Assembly: GCA_964555055.1 (NCBI GenBank)
Contig: CAZKQW010000007.1
Location: 1 to 64,000, forward strand
Direction of reading: 5' to 3'
Source of the DNA: GCA-016699445 sp964555055
GTDB taxonomy: Bacteria > UBA10199 > JACPAL01 > GCA-016699445
Length of the DNA stretch: 64,000 nucleotides
This document shows positions 42,314 to 51,230 of the stretch, piece by piece. The translations under genes were made by a program, and so were the position numbers. Below the pieces are notes generated by a model. That model had not been told where the DNA came from and did no database searches. It was given only the letters and a program-made list of their open reading frames with translations. Position 1 is the first letter of the stretch. Each line of letters starts with the position of its first letter.

Positions 42314-43009
42314 GATTTCCAGCACACTCCCCGAAAATCGGTAGCTCTCGCATAAAAAAAGGATGACGTCGGCAATGTCTTTCGCAGTCGCACATGCCTT
42401 GAGACCGGGCGCATTCTCGCGCAGCATGCGGGTATTTACGGCTCCAGGAGCGATCGCATTCACACGTATTCCGAAGGGTTTTCCCTCGACCGCTAGACCC
42501 TCAGTCAATCCAATGAGACCATGTTTGCTGGCGATATAGCTCGTCATGCCCGGAAATTTTTCCACCCCTCGGATTCCGGAAAGGGAGCTGACATTAATAA
42601 TAGTTCCCCCTTTTTTGGATCGCTTCATGTGGCGAAATGCTTCACGGCTGCAGAGAAAGGCTCCTTTCAGGTTGACGCTTAAGACACGATCCCAATCGGC
42701 GGCCGTGTGGTCCGTCAAAGGACTTTTCACGAGAATACCGGCGTTATTGACGAGGATGTCGACCGGTCCCCATGTTTTTCGAACCGTTTCGAACGCTTCT
42801 TTTACGTCGGTTTCTTGAGAAACATCGCCGACGCAGGCTAGCGCTTTCCCGTGTTTAGTAGTGATATCCCGTGCCACGCCTCGGATCTCGGAGGCGGTTC
42901 GGCTTATTAAAGCCACACGAGCGCCGGAAGCCGCCAAAAGCTTCGCTGCGGCGGCCCCGATGCCGCGGCCGGCTCCGGTGATCAAGACGTTTTTATTTCG
43001 AAGGGTCAT
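42287..43009 (-). CDS. SDR oxidoreductase (FabG-like)
   Basis: A 240-residue classical SDR with ITGAGRGIGAAAAKLLA, NNAGI and active site YIASK (near 150). It resembles 3-ketoacyl-ACP reductases and related SDRs, but the substrate cannot be fixed. The 3' end overlaps that of the FolK-like gene on the other strand. It is followed leftward by the pterin group and preceded by the ThyX-like gene. Confidence 0.87.
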   Translation of the reverse strand: MTLRNKNVLITGAGRGIGAAAAKLLAASGARVALISRTASEIRGVARDITTKHGKALACVGDVSQETDVKEAFETVRKTWGPVDILVNNAGILVKSPLTDHTAADWDRVLSVNLKGAFLCSREAFRHMKRSKKGGTIINVSSLSGIRGVEKFPGMTSYIASKHGLIGLTEGLAVEGKPFGIRVNAIAPGAVNTRMLRENAPGLKACATAKDIADVILFLCESYRFSGSVLEILSNDGTPK

Positions 43010-43027
43010 GAGATGCTTGTCCTGCTT

Positions 43028-44605
43028 TTAAAGAACGCGGTGGTAATCTTCGATCGCTTTTTTCCAAACAGGCACGCCGCAGTAACGGTCGCCTTCGGGG
43101 CAGTAGGGCGTTTCCCCGGCCTTCATCCTTAAATAGCAGGGGGCCAGAATGTGGCGGGCGATGCGGGGGTGCACGTCCTTAACTTGCTGGATCTCTTCGA
43201 TCGTCGCAAAAAAGATTTCCTCCTGGGCCGTATAACAGGCGCGCGTGCGCCACTTATGGTGGAGATTCAAAAGATCGCCTGACTCCTCGAAGCGGATGGG
43301 AAAGGCGTTAGGCAAGAGATAAAGCGCTTTTTCGATGTCGACCCCATCATCTAAAAGGTCGTTGATGCCTTGAAACGTCTCTTCCATCGTCTTTTCGTAA
43401 ATTTCCCGGACGACTCCGCTTTCCTTCACGAGCATCGGTACGATGTAATCCGCCTGACCCGCATAATGAGTGAAAAGGACCGGGCGCGATCCGGGCGTCA
43501 TGCGATGGCGTTGGTCTTGAGAATCCGCCGTATGCGAGATTTTTTTGCGAAACGTATAGTGCGGGTGGTGCATGGCGCGCGTGAGTTTGGAAAGCGTATT
43601 CACGTTGAACGTATCGGCGAAATAAGAGTTCTCCGAAGGATGCATCAGCTTTTCGATGGCGGTATCGTCGGGTAATTCGTTTGCGGTCACGCCGAGGACG
43701 TTTCGGACCGACGCCGCCAAAATCTTTTCCGCATTCACTTTATAATCCACGAGTCTCGACGAACGTCCTTCCAAAGAAGCGTCGAATTCAGCGAGAAAGA
43801 CCGCCGTCACGCCGGCTGATTTTCCTGAAGCCACCCTTTGGGACAGTATCCGGTATTCGGGCGTGTCCTCCAGCGGTATCGGATCCTTGAGCTCCTTCGT
43901 GAAATCCGGGTCCACAGACGTCACGGCATCGATCATTTTTTGAACCACGTACCGTTGTTCGAAGGGTGCGTCGTACATTTCGCGGAGGCGATGGTAGCGC
44001 ATCAATGTCAAAGCGCTGACGGTATGATAAAGATAAGCGTGCGTCGCGACGGGGAGGAGATAACGAGCCACTTCATAAGCCCGCTTCTTGAGAGATGCTT
44101 CATATTTACCAGCGTTCTTTTCACGCTGTGGGAAGAGAGCGTAGAAGCGCTTGCGGATCTCCGGCATCAAGAGTTCGATCAAGTGGTTGTACCGGTTCAT
44201 CTGAAGGTCGACCACATCTTGATAGCGTCGTGCTTGCTTCTCGGGAAGGTTGGGAATGGTGAAATGCCCCGGCGCCACGCGCACGTAACGCTGACTCACT
44301 TGTTCGGAATTATAATACGGATGGCTGTGCAAAAAAGACCAGATGAATTGGCGGGACACGCGGTCCATCGCGAAGACGAAATGGGCATGTTGGCGCGTGG
44401 TTAAATGACCCGCTTTCAAGGTGGACTCAGCGATCCGATCTCGTAGATCTCGGGCCTTTTCGTCCTTCGAAACATCTTCCCGTGTGATGATGCCTTTAGA
44501 TGAATAACACGTCCTGGCGGCAGCGATCCCGAGGTTGAAAGGCTCTTGAATGAGGCCCGCTAATGCGATCTGAGGAGGGGCTGAGAGGAAAGTTTCGGAA
44601 GTCAC
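43028..44605 (-). CDS. tandem ThyX-like thymidylate synthase family protein
   Basis: A 525-residue protein that looks like two ThyX (FAD-dependent thymidylate synthase) domains. In the first (about 1-250) the signature region RHRXXSXNEXSXRY is altered to SHPYYNSEQVSQRY. In the second (about 300-525) RHR survives in DQRHRMTPGSRP, and the C-terminal GDLLNLHHKWRTRACYTAQ matches ThyX folding and substrate contacts. ThyX makes dTMP from dUMP and methylene-THF. Whether this paired form is active, or has another job, is unclear. It is beside the folate genes. Confidence 0.72.
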   Translation of the reverse strand: MTSETFLSAPPQIALAGLIQEPFNLGIAAARTCYSSKGIITREDVSKDEKARDLRDRIAESTLKAGHLTTRQHAHFVFAMDRVSRQFIWSFLHSHPYYNSEQVSQRYVRVAPGHFTIPNLPEKQARRYQDVVDLQMNRYNHLIELLMPEIRKRFYALFPQREKNAGKYEASLKKRAYEVARYLLPVATHAYLYHTVSALTLMRYHRLREMYDAPFEQRYVVQKMIDAVTSVDPDFTKELKDPIPLEDTPEYRILSQRVASGKSAGVTAVFLAEFDASLEGRSSRLVDYKVNAEKILAASVRNVLGVTANELPDDTAIEKLMHPSENSYFADTFNVNTLSKLTRAMHHPHYTFRKKISHTADSQDQRHRMTPGSRPVLFTHYAGQADYIVPMLVKESGVVREIYEKTMEETFQGINDLLDDGVDIEKALYLLPNAFPIRFEESGDLLNLHHKWRTRACYTAQEEIFFATIEEIQQVKDVHPRIARHILAPCYLRMKAGETPYCPEGDRYCGVPVWKKAIEDYHRVL

Positions 44606-44710
44606 AAGAGGGCGACTTTAGCCAGAATAATCAAGAGCTTCCAACCTATTTTTAAAAGCCCGATATTTTTCTTAAGTTTTTCATGCCGTCTCCGTTTAGG
44701 TCGATAAGGT

Positions 44711-44731
44711 TGTGCCACAGGCACATTTTTT
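44711..44731 (+). terminator. leader hairpin with T-tract upstream of lipoprotein
   Basis: TGTGCC-ACA-GGCACA (44711-44725) followed by six T residues is a compact intrinsic-terminator shape 44 bases ahead of the gene at 44775. It could be an attenuator or an end for a short leader transcript. The nearby gene upstream is divergent. Confidence 0.5.
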
Positions 44732-44774
44732 ATCAATTCACGTGGGACGTAGGAGTTCCATATAAGGGGGGGAT

Positions 44775-46124
44775 ATGAAGAGTCAATTATCCAAGAAAAG
44801 CCAGGCTTTAGCCTTCGCAGCCGCCATGGCTTTTATGTCTTATGGATGTTCGGGGACGTCGACGGGGGCTGCGGGAGGTGGAAGTGCGGATGTCGCGGCG
44901 ATTACCAGCGTTGATGCGTTACCGCAGGCGACGAGTCCTGTGGAAGATGGGTCTGCAGCGGCGGCTTTGATTATAAATGGGACCAGACATCTTGCCACGA
45001 CAGGAATGCCTTTGGGGACTTTGACAAGCTCGGATTTTGATGAAGGCTCGAGTGTAGCCGCTTGCGAAATGTATAATATGACTAAGCACGCGATTTCATC
45101 CAGCGTCCAGGGCGACTTGATCCAGTGTTATGTGGCAAACATGGTCGCGCCGGCAGTGGAACATGACCTTCTCGATAGCGATCTTTATGATGGTGAATAT
45201 CATGTCTTGTCTCTCGATTTCACGGGAGCCCTGTCCGAGGGTGAGGGCGAAGGCGGAGGTGGCCCTGACAAGATCAAAATGAAAGTCGAGAAAGATGCGG
45301 ACGGCAATATCACCTCGTTTGAGATGTTCGCCTGTCAGGATGGCACTCAGAACATGTATCTCCTTCAGACGATTGATGGCACCGATTTTAACATGGTTGT
45401 TAAAGAGTCGAGCACCCGGGCCTTTGGAGAAGGTGTTAACCGTACGCACCAGCAGCACGTCATTGTGGAAGGCACTTTAAACGAAGACGGCCAGTTCGTG
45501 GACTCCGCGGATGGTGAAGCCACACCAAAGCGAATTTACATGAGGTTTAATAATTCGACTGACGATGATTCGGAAGATTTTTATGGATCGTTCGATTTCC
45601 ATCAATACTCCGATCATGCCACACTGGACGGAACCATGAGCGGGTCTCATATGTTTGGTGATACGGAAACCACATTCACCAATGTGCTCTTCTCCTCCAT
45701 GCAATTGCTGGATGGCAATACAGACGGAGAAGATTATGACATCGGTCTCTTGGCATTAGGGGATGGTGCGGCTACTCAAAGGCACTTTGGAACCTTTGGT
45801 GGAGTTTCTTATGGCGATTCAACACCTCAGATTGAAGCTTGGCTCGGCGATACCATTGCCGCTTTGGAAGACCCTGTCGATTCCGCTTTCTATACCGATG
45901 TCTCGTCAATCACTCTGGAAGCCCAGGAGGCCGCTGTGTTTGAATTCGAAACTGCGGAACAAATGGATTGCACTGCAGCCGCAGAGGCCTCCATCGCCCT
46001 TGCCGATGTCAATGAAGCGGCAGGTGTGGACAACGTTTTTGCCGCCTGCTCCACTCTGGAAATGAACCACAGCCATATTGATTGTTATCAACTCATTCAT
46101 GAAGGCCGCACCATAGCGGAATAA
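44775..46124 (+). CDS. secreted lipoprotein, unrecognised
   Basis: A 449-residue lipoprotein. The signal has the lipobox-like MSYGC and the mature part begins SGTSTGAAGGGS. The body is acidic, with a Gly-rich GEGEGGGGPD stretch near residue 158 and four or more Cys. It is probably lipid-anchored at the outer membrane. No family recognised. It shares architecture with the lipoprotein at 37039, including the glycine linker and the acidic beta-rich body, so they may be paralogues. It is followed by an intrinsic terminator. Confidence 0.75.
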   Translation: MKSQLSKKSQALAFAAAMAFMSYGCSGTSTGAAGGGSADVAAITSVDALPQATSPVEDGSAAAALIINGTRHLATTGMPLGTLTSSDFDEGSSVAACEMYNMTKHAISSSVQGDLIQCYVANMVAPAVEHDLLDSDLYDGEYHVLSLDFTGALSEGEGEGGGGPDKIKMKVEKDADGNITSFEMFACQDGTQNMYLLQTIDGTDFNMVVKESSTRAFGEGVNRTHQQHVIVEGTLNEDGQFVDSADGEATPKRIYMRFNNSTDDDSEDFYGSFDFHQYSDHATLDGTMSGSHMFGDTETTFTNVLFSSMQLLDGNTDGEDYDIGLLALGDGAATQRHFGTFGGVSYGDSTPQIEAWLGDTIAALEDPVDSAFYTDVSSITLEAQEAAVFEFETAEQMDCTAAAEASIALADVNEAAGVDNVFAACSTLEMNHSHIDCYQLIHEGRTIAE

Positions 46125-46185
46125 TAAAGAGCGTACTTTCACGGTAGTTCGCTCGGCGGTAATCTCGACCGGTAGAAACGAGAGA

Positions 46186-46226
46186 AAAGTGAGGGAACTT
46201 CAGAGGTTCCCTCACTTTGTTTTTTT
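46186..46226. terminator. bidirectional intrinsic terminator
   Basis: AAAGTGAGGGAAC (46186-46198) pairs perfectly with GTTCCCTCACTTT (46206-46218), a 13-bp stem, followed by a T-tract. It ends the lipoprotein transcript and, on the other strand, covers the stop codon (46212) of cysQ. Confidence 0.9.
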
Positions 46227-47015
46227 CAAGATTTCTACAAGAGAAGCGTGGCGGGTGTTGTTTGAAGCCAGGGTCGGAGAATGGTGGTCGTAATCACCTT
46301 TAGCGATGCGATAGGCGAGCGGATCGCCATTCATCTTCGTAAAAATCCCTCCCGCTTCCTCGAGGATGATCTGCGGCGCGGCCGTATCCCAATAGTGGCA
46401 GCTGTGGTGGTTGAGGTAAATATCGGCTTCTTGGCGGACAAGATGGCCGACTTTGATGCCGACGCTGTTGATGGGTTCAATGACGGGGCATTTTAATCCT
46501 TCGAGGACGGCCTTCAATGTCTCTTCGGGAATGCCGGGTGAATGCACGAGGGGCATTTCCGTAAAAAGGCTCCGGAGGGAGACTTGAAGCCGCGAGCGCC
46601 CGGACGCGGTCGTGAGGAAAGCCCCCTGGCCTCGGATGGCTTCGTAGACGACGTCTCGAAGAGGATCGATGACCACACCCAAGTACGGCGTCTCCCTGTG
46701 CAAAAGGCCGATCATGACCGCGAAACCGGGAATCCCCTTGGCGTAAGCCTTCGTCCCATCGAGAGGGTCGATCAACCAAGTCCATTCGGAATTTCGATTC
46801 CCTAAAAGCCCCGTTTCTTCGGTGACGATGGCATGATCCGGGAAGTTCTCCAGCAACCCTTCGCGGATGATCGCGTCTGACGCGAGATCGGCGTCGGTCA
46901 GCCAAGAGCTATCGGCTTTTTGCGATTTTTTGATGGGTTTGTGCAGGTAATCCATCACCAGGGCGGCGGCCCGATGGCCCAAGGCGAGGGCGGTTTTCAG
47001 GAAAGCATCGCTCAT
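46212..47015 (-). CDS. cysQ: 3'(2'),5'-bisphosphate nucleotidase-like phosphatase
   Basis: Inositol-phosphatase-superfamily enzyme. The metal motif DPLDGTKAYAKGIPGF (about residue 81) and the second WDTAAPQIILEEAGG near 204 are characteristic. In the CysQ group it removes the 3'-phosphate of PAP left by sulfonucleotide reduction, and its place after cysC and cysH favours this. I chose the ATG at 47015, which overlaps the cysH stop as ATGA; a longer frame starts at 47045. 267 residues. Confidence 0.87.
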   Translation of the reverse strand: MSDAFLKTALALGHRAAALVMDYLHKPIKKSQKADSSWLTDADLASDAIIREGLLENFPDHAIVTEETGLLGNRNSEWTWLIDPLDGTKAYAKGIPGFAVMIGLLHRETPYLGVVIDPLRDVVYEAIRGQGAFLTTASGRSRLQVSLRSLFTEMPLVHSPGIPEETLKAVLEGLKCPVIEPINSVGIKVGHLVRQEADIYLNHHSCHYWDTAAPQIILEEAGGIFTKMNGDPLAYRIAKGDYDHHSPTLASNNTRHASLVEILKKTK

Positions 47016-47758
47016 TCGTCTTTTTTCACGGGATGAAGGCCGCATTCCTTGTTCGGATCGTCCTTGAACCAGCGCCAGCGTCCCGCGCGGCGCGGTTCAT
47101 CGGGGCCGATGGGCGTCGTGCAGATGACGCATCCCAACGATTCGTAATACCAGCCGTTGTTATTGACGTTGAGAAGCTTATGGATCGGTACTTGGTGCAC
47201 GGCGCAATAATCCCGGGCTTGTTTTTCAGACCAAAAAAGCAAAGGGGCTACTTTTAAAATAGGCCGGTTCTTCTTATCCGCCACGATTTCAAACCGCGAT
47301 TTTCCGGAGCGCGCTTGGGATTGATCGGTTCTCAGTCCCGTGATCCAGACGTCGAGAGTTTCCAGCGCGCGCTCGTTGGGCTCGACCTTCCTCAATCCGC
47401 AGCAAAGTTCCTGCTTTTCTTTGGAGTCGAAAAACAGGAACTCGCCGTGCGTCTTGATCATCTCGTTCAGCTTTTGCGAGTCCGGCTCCAGGCGTTCGAT
47501 GTGGATCCGGTATTTTTCCTCGAGGGCCTCGAAAAGTTGGTAGGTCTCAGGGAAGAGGCGCAGCGTATCGATCGTAAAGACGCGGGGTTTGGTGATGCCC
47601 GCCTGGATCGCTTGATCGATCATGACCGCACCGGTCAATTGGCCGCTGGTGCCGATGGCGCATCGATTCCCGAACGTTCGGTAAAGGTGGCCGATGAGCT
47701 CTTGAGGATCCTGAATTTTTTCTAACTCGAGGACCAGATTAGGGTTGATTTGGGACAC
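47012..47758 (-). CDS. cysH: sulfonucleotide (APS/PAPS) reductase
   Basis: A 248-residue PAPS/APS reductase. The iron-sulfur cysteine pairs appear as CCGLRKVE (near 123) and CVICTTPIG (near 205), the set of APS-type enzymes, and the catalytic ECGLH is at the C-terminus. It reduces the adenylylated sulfate to sulfite for cysteine synthesis. The leftward gene order is cysC-cysH-cysQ with no gap. With CysC also present, the substrate could be either APS or PAPS. No ATP sulfurylase is in the window. Confidence 0.93.
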   Translation of the reverse strand: MSQINPNLVLELEKIQDPQELIGHLYRTFGNRCAIGTSGQLTGAVMIDQAIQAGITKPRVFTIDTLRLFPETYQLFEALEEKYRIHIERLEPDSQKLNEMIKTHGEFLFFDSKEKQELCCGLRKVEPNERALETLDVWITGLRTDQSQARSGKSRFEIVADKKNRPILKVAPLLFWSEKQARDYCAVHQVPIHKLLNVNNNGWYYESLGCVICTTPIGPDEPRRAGRWRWFKDDPNKECGLHPVKKDE

Positions 47759-48364
47759 TTAAATGATCCCTTTTTCCGAAAGAAGGCTGAGCACGCGGCG
47801 CGTGCTTTCTTCCAACGTCTCCGTGCCGGTCTTTAAGACCATTTCGGGTTTTTCGGGGGCTTCGTAGGGAGCCGAGACGCCGGTGAACTCCTTAATCTCT
47901 CCGGCCTTGGCCTTCTTGTAGAGTCCCTTGGGATCGCGTTGTTCGCAAATGTCGACCGGCGTGTCGCAGAGGATCTCGAAGAAGCGTCCCTCGGGGATGA
48001 GTTTCCGGACGAGATCGCGATCGGCTTTATAGGGCGAGATGAAAGCGGTGATGGCGACGACGTTGGCTTCGCAGAAGAGTTTCGACACTTCGCCGATGCG
48101 GCGGATGTTCTCCGTGCGGTCGGCGGGGGAGAAGCCGAGGTTGTTGTTCAAGCCGTGGCGGATGTTATCGCCGTCCAGGACGTAGGCGTTAATGCCGTTG
48201 GAAACCAACGCAAGCTCGACTTCGCGGGCGACGGTGGATTTCCCCGACGCGGAGAGGCCGGTGAGCCAGACGACGGCGCCTTTTTGCTCCAATTTCTCCT
48301 CGCGGGTCTTGGCGTCCAATTTTCCATGGTGCCAAAAGATGTTCTTACTGACGGGTTGGGACAT
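47759..48364 (-). CDS. cysC: adenylylsulfate kinase
   Basis: A 201-residue APS kinase phosphorylating adenylylsulfate to PAPS. P-loop GLSASGKSTVARE (residues 35-47), DGDNIRHGLNNNLGF and FISPYKADRD are typical. It heads the cysC-cysH-cysQ operon after a 110-bp gap; I see no riboswitch or operator there. The ribosome binding site AAAGGAAA precedes the ATG. Confidence 0.95.
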   Translation of the reverse strand: MSQPVSKNIFWHHGKLDAKTREEKLEQKGAVVWLTGLSASGKSTVAREVELALVSNGINAYVLDGDNIRHGLNNNLGFSPADRTENIRRIGEVSKLFCEANVVAITAFISPYKADRDLVRKLIPEGRFFEILCDTPVDICEQRDPKGLYKKAKAGEIKEFTGVSAPYEAPEKPEMVLKTGTETLEESTRRVLSLLSEKGII

Positions 48365-48474
48365 AGTTTTTCCTTTATGAAAATGGTTGAAGGACGGCGT
48401 CTAATGGGCCGCAAAGAACGATGTCAAATGTTTGCTAACAGACCTTTTTGAACATCCTGGTGAAATTAAGGGAG

Positions 48475-50112
48475 TTAGGCCGCGGCTTCTTTTTGCGCCG
48501 ACTCTTCATCACGGTGTCGTTGACGTTGGTGCCCTCTCCCTTCACCGTTCTCTTGATCGCTTCCGGAATGACCGCCGCTTCCCTGGCCACCCCCTTCATG
48601 GGGTTCGCCCCGCATCGCGACACGGGGGTTGGCGCCGCCTAGAAAGGAGGGAAGAGGAGCGCCTTGAGCAGAAGGAAAAACAGGCGCCTCCGGAACGACG
48701 AAGCCCACCTGGGCTGGACTTACCGGATGGCTCCCGTCGTTAGCGGCGGCTTCGCCGAATAAAGCGGCGAAAGCCGTGGTTCCGTTGGGAGTTATCGACG
48801 CGGCCGTTGAGGTGCGGGGTCGCGAAGTCAAACCTAGGGAATCGACGAAGCTTAAGGGGGAGTCGTCCCTTCGGGATCTTTGCGGTTCGACGGTTCTCGG
48901 GGAAAACGCCGGAGAAAAAGCGACGGTGTTATCGTTCGCTGCCGAAACGAAAGTAAAATCTCCCCGAGGCCGATCGGATCTAGGATCGGAAGAGACGGAA
49001 GTCGGTTCGAAACGCGCGACTTGAGGGGGGATGGTAGGGCCTCTACCTGTCTGTCTCCCCTGCGGGGTCGGATCTTCCGCGGCCGGCATATAGACGATCC
49101 CTCGAGGGGTCATGACGGCGATCATAGGAGTCGAGGGAGTCGAGGGAGCCGAGCCGAAAGCGGAGGGGGGAACCAAAAAGGGTTCGCCCGATGCGAACGG
49201 GAATGCGGGTGGTGTCGGTAAACCCGAGTCGGACCGCGCCGTTCTGGAAGAATAAAAAAGAGTGGGAAGGGGCCCTAAGACCTCTCCGGACCCCATAGTC
49301 TCCGGAGACATCCCTTCGGAAAGGGTCGAATCCTCGAAATCATTGTGCCCATTAGGATTCAAACTCCGGGGAGTATAGCCGTCCTCGGGACCGGGTCGAT
49401 AAACCCGAAAGAGACTCGGACAAGGGCCGATCTCCTCGCGGGAGGCTATGGCAACGCGGCCTAATGTCGGAACCGTCGAAGCGGCGCTGCGGGACGGTTG
49501 AGGGTTCGCCATCCGGCACATTTGGACCAGGGTCGTCCGCGTCGGTGCATGCGTCGTCGCGCAGGCCAGACGCTGCACGGCGGCACGTCCGCCGGTCTGA
49601 CCGCGCGCCGGATTGTCTTGGGCGATTAAAGTCCTGGAGCATGTCGTGACGGCCCGGTCGTGTTGGGCGAGTTGGTCTTGGGCCGCCGCTCGGGTTTGCG
49701 GATCTGTCGCTTGCTGCTCGAGCTGAGCGCGCCGTTGGGCGATCAGATGAGGCTGCGTCCGGATGATGTGTCGGAGATTGGCTTGGCCTTCCCGGCGGGC
49801 AGTAGGATCGGCACTATTGGCTTGGGCCTCGATGCGCTCTAAATTTTCGGCCGTCGGGAGGAGGCACACTTCTGGAGACGGTGGGCGCCGTTCTTCCCGA
49901 CCGGCGATGCGGTTGAAAAGGGCACGGGCATTGCCGGCGACATACCGGACGGCATGGGACCCGTCGAAATCCCAGCGGGTCTCGCCGATCGAAACTTCAG
50001 CCCTTGCTTCCAGGGGGTGGACTTCGACATGAGGCAGGGCCGCACGGACGCGGTCCATGAGACTGCTCATGGCGGAAGAGGCGCGATCGGGTATGTGTTC
50101 GAGTCCAAACAT
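48475..50112 (-). CDS. hypothetical protein, Pro/Ser-rich
   Basis: A 545-residue protein with no family recognised. The N-terminal 190 residues look helical (VRAALPHVEVHPLEARAEV); the rest is Pro, Ser, Thr and Arg-rich and probably disordered (SAPSTPSTPMIAVMTPRG), ending in a basic, His-rich tail. No signal peptide. A perfect short palindrome abuts its start codon. GC content is high, unlike other orphan genes here. Confidence 0.62.
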   Translation of the reverse strand: MFGLEHIPDRASSAMSSLMDRVRAALPHVEVHPLEARAEVSIGETRWDFDGSHAVRYVAGNARALFNRIAGREERRPPSPEVCLLPTAENLERIEAQANSADPTARREGQANLRHIIRTQPHLIAQRRAQLEQQATDPQTRAAAQDQLAQHDRAVTTCSRTLIAQDNPARGQTGGRAAVQRLACATTHAPTRTTLVQMCRMANPQPSRSAASTVPTLGRVAIASREEIGPCPSLFRVYRPGPEDGYTPRSLNPNGHNDFEDSTLSEGMSPETMGSGEVLGPLPTLFYSSRTARSDSGLPTPPAFPFASGEPFLVPPSAFGSAPSTPSTPMIAVMTPRGIVYMPAAEDPTPQGRQTGRGPTIPPQVARFEPTSVSSDPRSDRPRGDFTFVSAANDNTVAFSPAFSPRTVEPQRSRRDDSPLSFVDSLGLTSRPRTSTAASITPNGTTAFAALFGEAAANDGSHPVSPAQVGFVVPEAPVFPSAQGAPLPSFLGGANPRVAMRGEPHEGGGQGSGGHSGSDQENGEGRGHQRQRHRDEESAQKEAAA

Positions 50113-50113
50113 T

Positions 50114-50130
50114 GTTTAAATGGTTTAAAC
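50114..50130. promoter_or_regulatory. palindrome at the start of the 48475-50112 gene
   Basis: GTTTAAA-TGG-TTTAAAC is a perfect seven-base inverted repeat two bases upstream of the ATG. It could be a repressor site. No ribosome binding site is visible beside it. Confidence 0.4.
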
Positions 50131-50221
50131 GTACCGAGGCTTAAGGAAATTATCGGTTAGCCCCTGTTCTCCGGTTGCTCTATCGAGAAAAAAATCTTAT
50201 TTTTATAATAACGGAGGGATT

Positions 50222-50509
50222 ATGAGCGAAATCTCCAATCAAAACAAAAGCTTTTTAGAGGTTTATCGAGAAAAACACCAACACCCCATGAACCGCCTCC
50301 TCCATACGATAGGGATTCCGATGCTGGTTGTCTCCCTCGGGGTCATGATTTTCGATTGGAAAGTGGGTTTAGGGCTGTTTATTTTAGGGTGGATTCTTCA
50401 GTTCACCGGGCACATTTTCGAAGGAAAAATGCCCGCTTTTTTCAGCAACCCCGCCTACCTTTTCGTGGGGCTTCAATGGTGGGTTAAGAAAATCCTCAAG
50501 AAGGCCTAG
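50222..50509 (+). CDS. DUF962 (Mpo1-like) membrane protein
   Basis: A 95-residue protein with two hydrophobic segments (MLVVSLGVMIFDW and GLFILGWILQFTG) and the DUF962 pattern FLEVYREKHQHPMNRLLHTIG at the N-terminus. Eukaryotic Mpo1 homologues are dioxygenases acting on 2-hydroxy fatty acids, with conserved His; here His are present in KHQHP and LHTIG. It overlaps the convergent CsbD-like gene by four bases. Confidence 0.87.
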   Translation: MSEISNQNKSFLEVYREKHQHPMNRLLHTIGIPMLVVSLGVMIFDWKVGLGLFILGWILQFTGHIFEGKMPAFFSNPAYLFVGLQWWVKKILKKA

Positions 50510-50739
50510 CTGTTCACTTTTTCGAGATCGTTCAGGAAGGTCTGGAGAGTTTGCTTGATATGCGCCTCTTGCATGATTGGAGCGTTGCCGCCGTAAATAT
50601 TCTTAATGGTATAGATCAACCGATCGTAGCGTCCTTCGACCTGTTCGATATCGTAATCCGTGAGTTTCGGCCAGGTGCGCTTCAGGAAGGGAACGACGGC
50701 GTTCCAGTTCTTTTCAATACGGTTGGGGGTCGTGGCCAT
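50506..50739 (-). CDS. CsbD-like small stress protein
   Basis: A 77-residue acidic-basic helical protein with the CsbD pattern WPKLTDYDIEQVEGRYDRL. Members are general stress proteins of unknown biochemical role. It overlaps the DUF4505-like gene by 26 bases, and the two are read in the same direction. Confidence 0.75.
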   Translation of the reverse strand: MATTPNRIEKNWNAVVPFLKRTWPKLTDYDIEQVEGRYDRLIYTIKNIYGGNAPIMQEAHIKQTLQTFLNDLEKVNS

Positions 50740-51214
50740 CGAATTCTCCTTGGACGCCTCGGATCGGGTGGTTCTTACCGGCTAACGGCAGGTAATAAGA
50801 TTTCGTCTGGGGATCAAACTGTATTTTCCGCACGATCTCCATGTACGTCTTGCGGTTGAAGCGCGCCGTGAGTTTCCCTCCGCGCACGCGGCAATAAAGA
50901 ACGTTGAGAGACCCGACGAAGAGCGTGTCGGGATCCAACGTCTCTCGGTAGTTCCCGGGAAAAACGAGGGTGATCTGATCCGGCGTCATCTCCAACCCAA
51001 TGACCACGTAAGGAACGTCTTCGGCCGTGAAGCGGCATTCCTCGCCCTGGCAAACCGCGCGGAAAGGCCCGTGATCATTAAAGCCGGGTGCATTCGTCAT
51101 GGGCTCAAGCTGTTTTAAGAAAAAAAGAAGGGTCTCCGGATCGTCGAACTGTAATCCGTCTGCGTTCCAAAAGCGGCCTTCGATGTCGATCGTGTAAGGC
51201 CAGAAGTGACTCAT
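50714..51214 (-). CDS. DUF4505/UPF0598-like protein
   Basis: A 166-residue soluble protein. IDIEGRFWNADGLQFDDP and FLKQLEPM match the UPF0598/DUF4505 pattern remembered from eukaryotic homologues, but the match is judged by eye. No catalytic residues are known in the family. It is followed by CsbD with overlap and preceded, 16 bases away, by a ferredoxin. Confidence 0.6.
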   Translation of the reverse strand: MSHFWPYTIDIEGRFWNADGLQFDDPETLLFFLKQLEPMTNAPGFNDHGPFRAVCQGEECRFTAEDVPYVVIGLEMTPDQITLVFPGNYRETLDPDTLFVGSLNVLYCRVRGGKLTARFNRKTYMEIVRKIQFDPQTKSYYLPLAGKNHPIRGVQGEFDGHDPQPY

Positions 51215-51230
51215 GACCAGATAGGATCGC

